Positions 7,177-8,926 of a DNA stretch of 8,926 nt are shown piece by piece. Position 1 is the first letter of the stretch; the number at the start of each line of letters is the position of its first letter. This DNA comes from an uncultured Oscillospiraceae bacterium (GTDB lineage: Bacteria > Bacillota > Clostridia > Oscillospirales > Acutalibacteraceae). Below the pieces are notes generated by a model. It was not told the DNA's origin. It did no database searches and was given only the letters and a program-made list of their open reading frames with translations. A program made the translations under genes and the position numbers. The stretch spans positions 1 through 8,926 of the forward strand of contig URYX01000063.1 in NCBI GenBank assembly GCA_900552225.1, given 5' to 3'.

Positions 7177-8640
7177 TTATGCACCGGCATTTTCCGACAG
7201 CTTCAGTCCGAGCTTCTCCTCCACCTCGCTGGCGCGCAGCTCCAGCAGTTTGGTCACGCCCTGCTCCTGCATCGTTACGCCGTACAGCACGTCCGCCTCC
7301 TCCATGGAGCCGCGGCGGTGGGTGATGACGATAAACTGCGTCTCATCCGTCATCCGGCGCAGATACTGCGCATAGCGGTCCACGTTGACATCGTCCAGCG
7401 CCGCCTCAATCTCATCCAGCACGCAGAACGGAGACGGTGTCACCTTCAGAATGGCAAACAGCAGCGCAATGGCCGTCATTGCCTTTTCTCCGCCGGAGAG
7501 CGCGTCCAGATTCAGAATCACCTTGCCGGGCGGCTGCACCGACATCTCGATGCCGGTATGCAGCACATCCTCGGGATCCAGCAGCCGCAGCTCCGCCCGG
7601 CCGCCGCCGAACAGCTCGGCAAAAATCAGTCCGAAATGGTAGTTGATCTGCTTGAACCGCTCGATAAAGATTTCGCGCATCTGCGTGGTCAGCTCCCCGA
7701 TCAGGGAGAGCAGCTCGTCGCGCGAGGTCTCGACATCCTTCACCTGCACCGACAAAAAGTCGTACCGCTCCCGCACCTCGGCGTATTCGTCGATGGCCTC
7801 GACGTTGACATTGCCGAGTGCGCGGATCTTGCCGCGCAGCTCCGACAGACGGCGGCCCGCCGCCTGCTCGTTTTCAATCGGGGCGGCCTGTTCCTCCGCC
7901 TCGGTGCGCGTCAGCTCGTATTCCTCAAACAGCTTGCCAAGCAGCTCGTCCGCCTCGCGGGAGGCGGAGGCTGCCTTCTCCTCGATACGGGCCACCTCGC
8001 CGCCCAGACGCTCGCGCTCCTCAAATTGCTCGCGTGACTGGCGGCGCAGCTGCGTCACCCGCGCCTCGCCCTCCTGCTGCTTCTGCAGCAGGGACGTCAC
8101 CCGGTCGGCAACCTGTGCCGCCTGCGTGCGCTGCTCCTCCGTCTCCTGCCGCAGGCACCCGATGGTCTGCTCGATGGCCGCATTTCCCGCTTCCAGCTCC
8201 TCGATCTGACGGCGGAGCGCATCGCGGTAGCCGCTGCCCTCCTCCTTCCGGCGGTGCAGCGCCTCAATGGCCTGCTCGATGGCCTCGATCTCCTTGCGGC
8301 AGGCCAGGATCCGCAGCTTACCGTCCGCCATGCGGGCGGACAGAGCCTCCCGTTCGGACGACAGCGTCTGCCGTCCGCCGGTCAGCTCGGCCAGCTGCCG
8401 CTCCACCTCCGTCTGCGCCGCGGCAATTTCAGTTGTCTCCTGCTGCGCCGCGGCAATCTCGGCCTTTTGCTCCTCCGCGCGCGTATGCAGCTCCTGCATT
8501 TCCGCGGTATGCTCCTCCAAGGTGCGGCTCAGCGTCTCCGCCAGCTCCGTCAGACGGCGCAGCTCCGCCGTCAGGCGAATCTGATCCTCCTGAGCAACGG
8601 AGAGCTCTCCCTGCGCCCCGGTCAGGGCCGCCTGCGCGGC
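7177..8640 (-). CDS. smc: Chromosome partition protein SMC, C-terminal part only
   Basis: SMC is the condensin ATPase that organises and segregates the chromosome with ScpA and ScpB. Only about 487 C-terminal residues are present, against roughly 1,190 in a full protein; the N-terminal Walker A head, first coiled coil and hinge are missing. What remains is a long Glu/Gln/Arg/Ala-rich coiled coil (8640 to about 7820), the transition GNVNVEAIDEYAEV, and the C-terminal ATPase lobe. That lobe has the signature LSGGEK (7483-7500), Walker B plus D-loop FCVLDEIEAALDD (7390-7428), and the switch-region ITHRRGSME. These head motifs look intact. The frame continues upstream, without a stop, into thiolase sequence with different codon use, so the 5' limit given is an estimate; the joint is somewhere in about 8626-8649. 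It is followed by ftsY, the expected neighbour. RecN or SbcC is less likely because of the SMC-type C-terminal lobe and this synteny. Confidence 0.93.
   Translation of the reverse strand, partial: AAQAALTGAQGELSVAQEDQIRLTAELRRLTELAETLSRTLEEHTAEMQELHTRAEEQKAEIAAAQQETTEIAAAQTEVERQLAELTGGRQTLSSEREALSARMADGKLRILACRKEIEAIEQAIEALHRRKEEGSGYRDALRRQIEELEAGNAAIEQTIGCLRQETEEQRTQAAQVADRVTSLLQKQQEGEARVTQLRRQSREQFEERERLGGEVARIEEKAASASREADELLGKLFEEYELTRTEAEEQAAPIENEQAAGRRLSELRGKIRALGNVNVEAIDEYAEVRERYDFLSVQVKDVETSRDELLSLIGELTTQMREIFIERFKQINYHFGLIFAELFGGGRAELRLLDPEDVLHTGIEMSVQPPGKVILNLDALSGGEKAMTAIALLFAILKVTPSPFCVLDEIEAALDDVNVDRYAQYLRRMTDETQFIVITHRRGSMEEADVLYGVTMQEQGVTKLLELRASEVEEKLGLKLSENAGA
8413..8457. repeat. 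15-bp direct repeat, 30-bp period, in the SMC coiled coil
   Basis: CTGCGCCGCGGCAAT occurs at 8413-8427 and again at 8443-8457. On the minus strand each copy encodes part of EIAAAQ, repeated ten residues apart. It is probably a local slippage duplication in low-complexity coiled-coil codons. Confidence 0.7.
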
Positions 8641-8649
8641 GGCCGCCTT
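8626..8649 (-). other. Thiolase-SMC joint (probable assembly chimera)
   Basis: The minus strand encodes KAAAAQAA here. Thiolases commonly have an Ala-rich KAAAAQAA-like stretch at this point in the loop domain, and an SMC coiled coil can also carry such a run, so a shared stretch of about 20 bases could have joined unrelated sequences. Codon preference changes across it: on the thiolase side Thr is always ACC and Ala mostly GCC, while on the SMC side ACG and GCG dominate. The frame is kept by the shared stretch. Confidence 0.75.
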
Positions 8650-8926
8650 TCGGTGGCTCTCCAGAGCCAGGCGGTCCATCTCCTCCCGGGTGACGTTGTA
8701 CTTCTCCGCCACGTTCTCGGCGGTCTCGCCGTTGGAGATGTACTGGGCGGGGTCGTGCTCCAGCAGCCAGGGGTCCATGTCGCCGCTGCGGTCCAGGGTC
8801 ATGGGCAGGGCGGTCATGGACTCGATACCTCCGGCCACGATGCAGTCGGCCTGTCCGGCCTCGATCTGCCAGGCCGCCAGGGCAATGGCCTGGAGGGAGG
8901 AGGAGCAGAACCGGTCCACGGTGAGG
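8641..8926 (-). CDS. Thiolase (acetyl-CoA acyltransferase family), internal fragment
   Basis: About 95 residues of a thiolase, an enzyme that condenses or cleaves acyl-CoA/acetyl-CoA (typically about 390-400 residues). The frame is open at the window edge and reads LTVDRFCSSSLQAIALAA, with the nucleophilic Cys codon at 8905-8907. It continues with CIVAGGIESMTALPM, which is typical of the family, and NVAEKYNVTREEMDRLALES of the loop domain. The later catalytic His and second Cys are absent because the sequence turns into SMC. The GTG at 8919 is an internal Val codon, not a start. Codon use is strikingly uniform in third-position G/C: all Asp are GAC and all Thr ACC, unlike the neighbouring SMC. 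Whether it degrades fatty acids or works in butyrate or acetoacetyl-CoA formation cannot be told from this piece. It is probably foreign to this locus. Confidence 0.9.

Noticed and set aside
7949..7968. 8-bp inverted repeat with 4-base loop in the smc coiled coil
   Set aside because: It lies in GC-rich Ala/Glu codons without a T-run, and short stems like this are expected by chance at this composition.
6049..8037. Plus-strand open frame of 662 codons opposite rdgB, ftsY and smc
   Set aside because: It is antisense to ftsY and smc with all their motifs; the translation shows only composition-driven His/Gln/Leu richness.
8639..8646. GCGGCCGC octamer (NotI site) at the thiolase-SMC joint, suggesting a cloning scar
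   Set aside because: The same octamer occurs at 6013-6020 inside rdgB, again in Ala-rich codons, so it follows from poly-Ala coding.
8641..8919. Thiolase-SMC as a new bifunctional protein starting at the GTG at 8919
   Set aside because: The GTG is an internal Val codon of the thiolase core, the frame is open further upstream, and both enzyme halves are incomplete.

Overview
All eight recognisable genes lie on the minus strand, so transcription runs from base 8926 towards base 1. The base composition is GC-rich, and the gene set is Firmicutes-like. Protein features (a LeuRS with two Cys-rich knuckles, an FtsY without an acidic N-terminal domain, a NadD-YqeK fusion, and the yhbY-nadD-yqeK-LCP-rsfS order) point to a GC-rich Clostridia, probably an Oscillospiraceae/Ruminococcaceae-like anaerobe. 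That placement is an inference from family knowledge; no marker comparison was possible.

Layout in transcription order: an internal piece of a thiolase (8926 to about 8641) runs in frame into the C-terminal half of the chromosome-condensation ATPase SMC (to 7177). Then come ftsY (7104-6196), rdgB/HAM1 dITP/XTP pyrophosphatase (6185-5580), yhbY RNA-binding protein (5586-5275), a fused nadD-yqeK (5278-4088), a divergent membrane-anchored LytR-CpsA-Psr protein (4080-2830), rsfS (2813-2451) and leuS (2444-36). Gaps are 6-16 bases or short overlaps (4 and 7 bases), except 72 bases between smc and ftsY. No promoter or terminator is visible, so the window looks like the inside of one long housekeeping operon. 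No tRNA, rRNA, CRISPR array, insertion sequence or phage gene was seen.

The genes serve growth-linked functions: chromosome segregation (SMC), membrane protein targeting (FtsY), nucleotide-pool cleaning (RdgB), ribosome assembly and silencing (YhbY, RsfS), NAD synthesis and Ap4A hydrolysis (NadD-YqeK), cell-wall polymer attachment (LCP) and leucyl-tRNA charging (LeuS). The yhbY-nadD-yqeK-rsfS core matches the yqeI-nadD-yqeK-yqeL order of Bacillus subtilis.

The main anomaly is the thiolase-SMC joint. The thiolase part has a clearly different codon preference, starts mid-domain at the window edge, and joins SMC at an Ala-rich stretch that both proteins could encode. The simplest reading is an assembly chimera at a contig end, not a new fusion protein. 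I see no convincing undescribed system. The most biologically interesting items are the degenerate LCP protein and the NadD-YqeK fusion.
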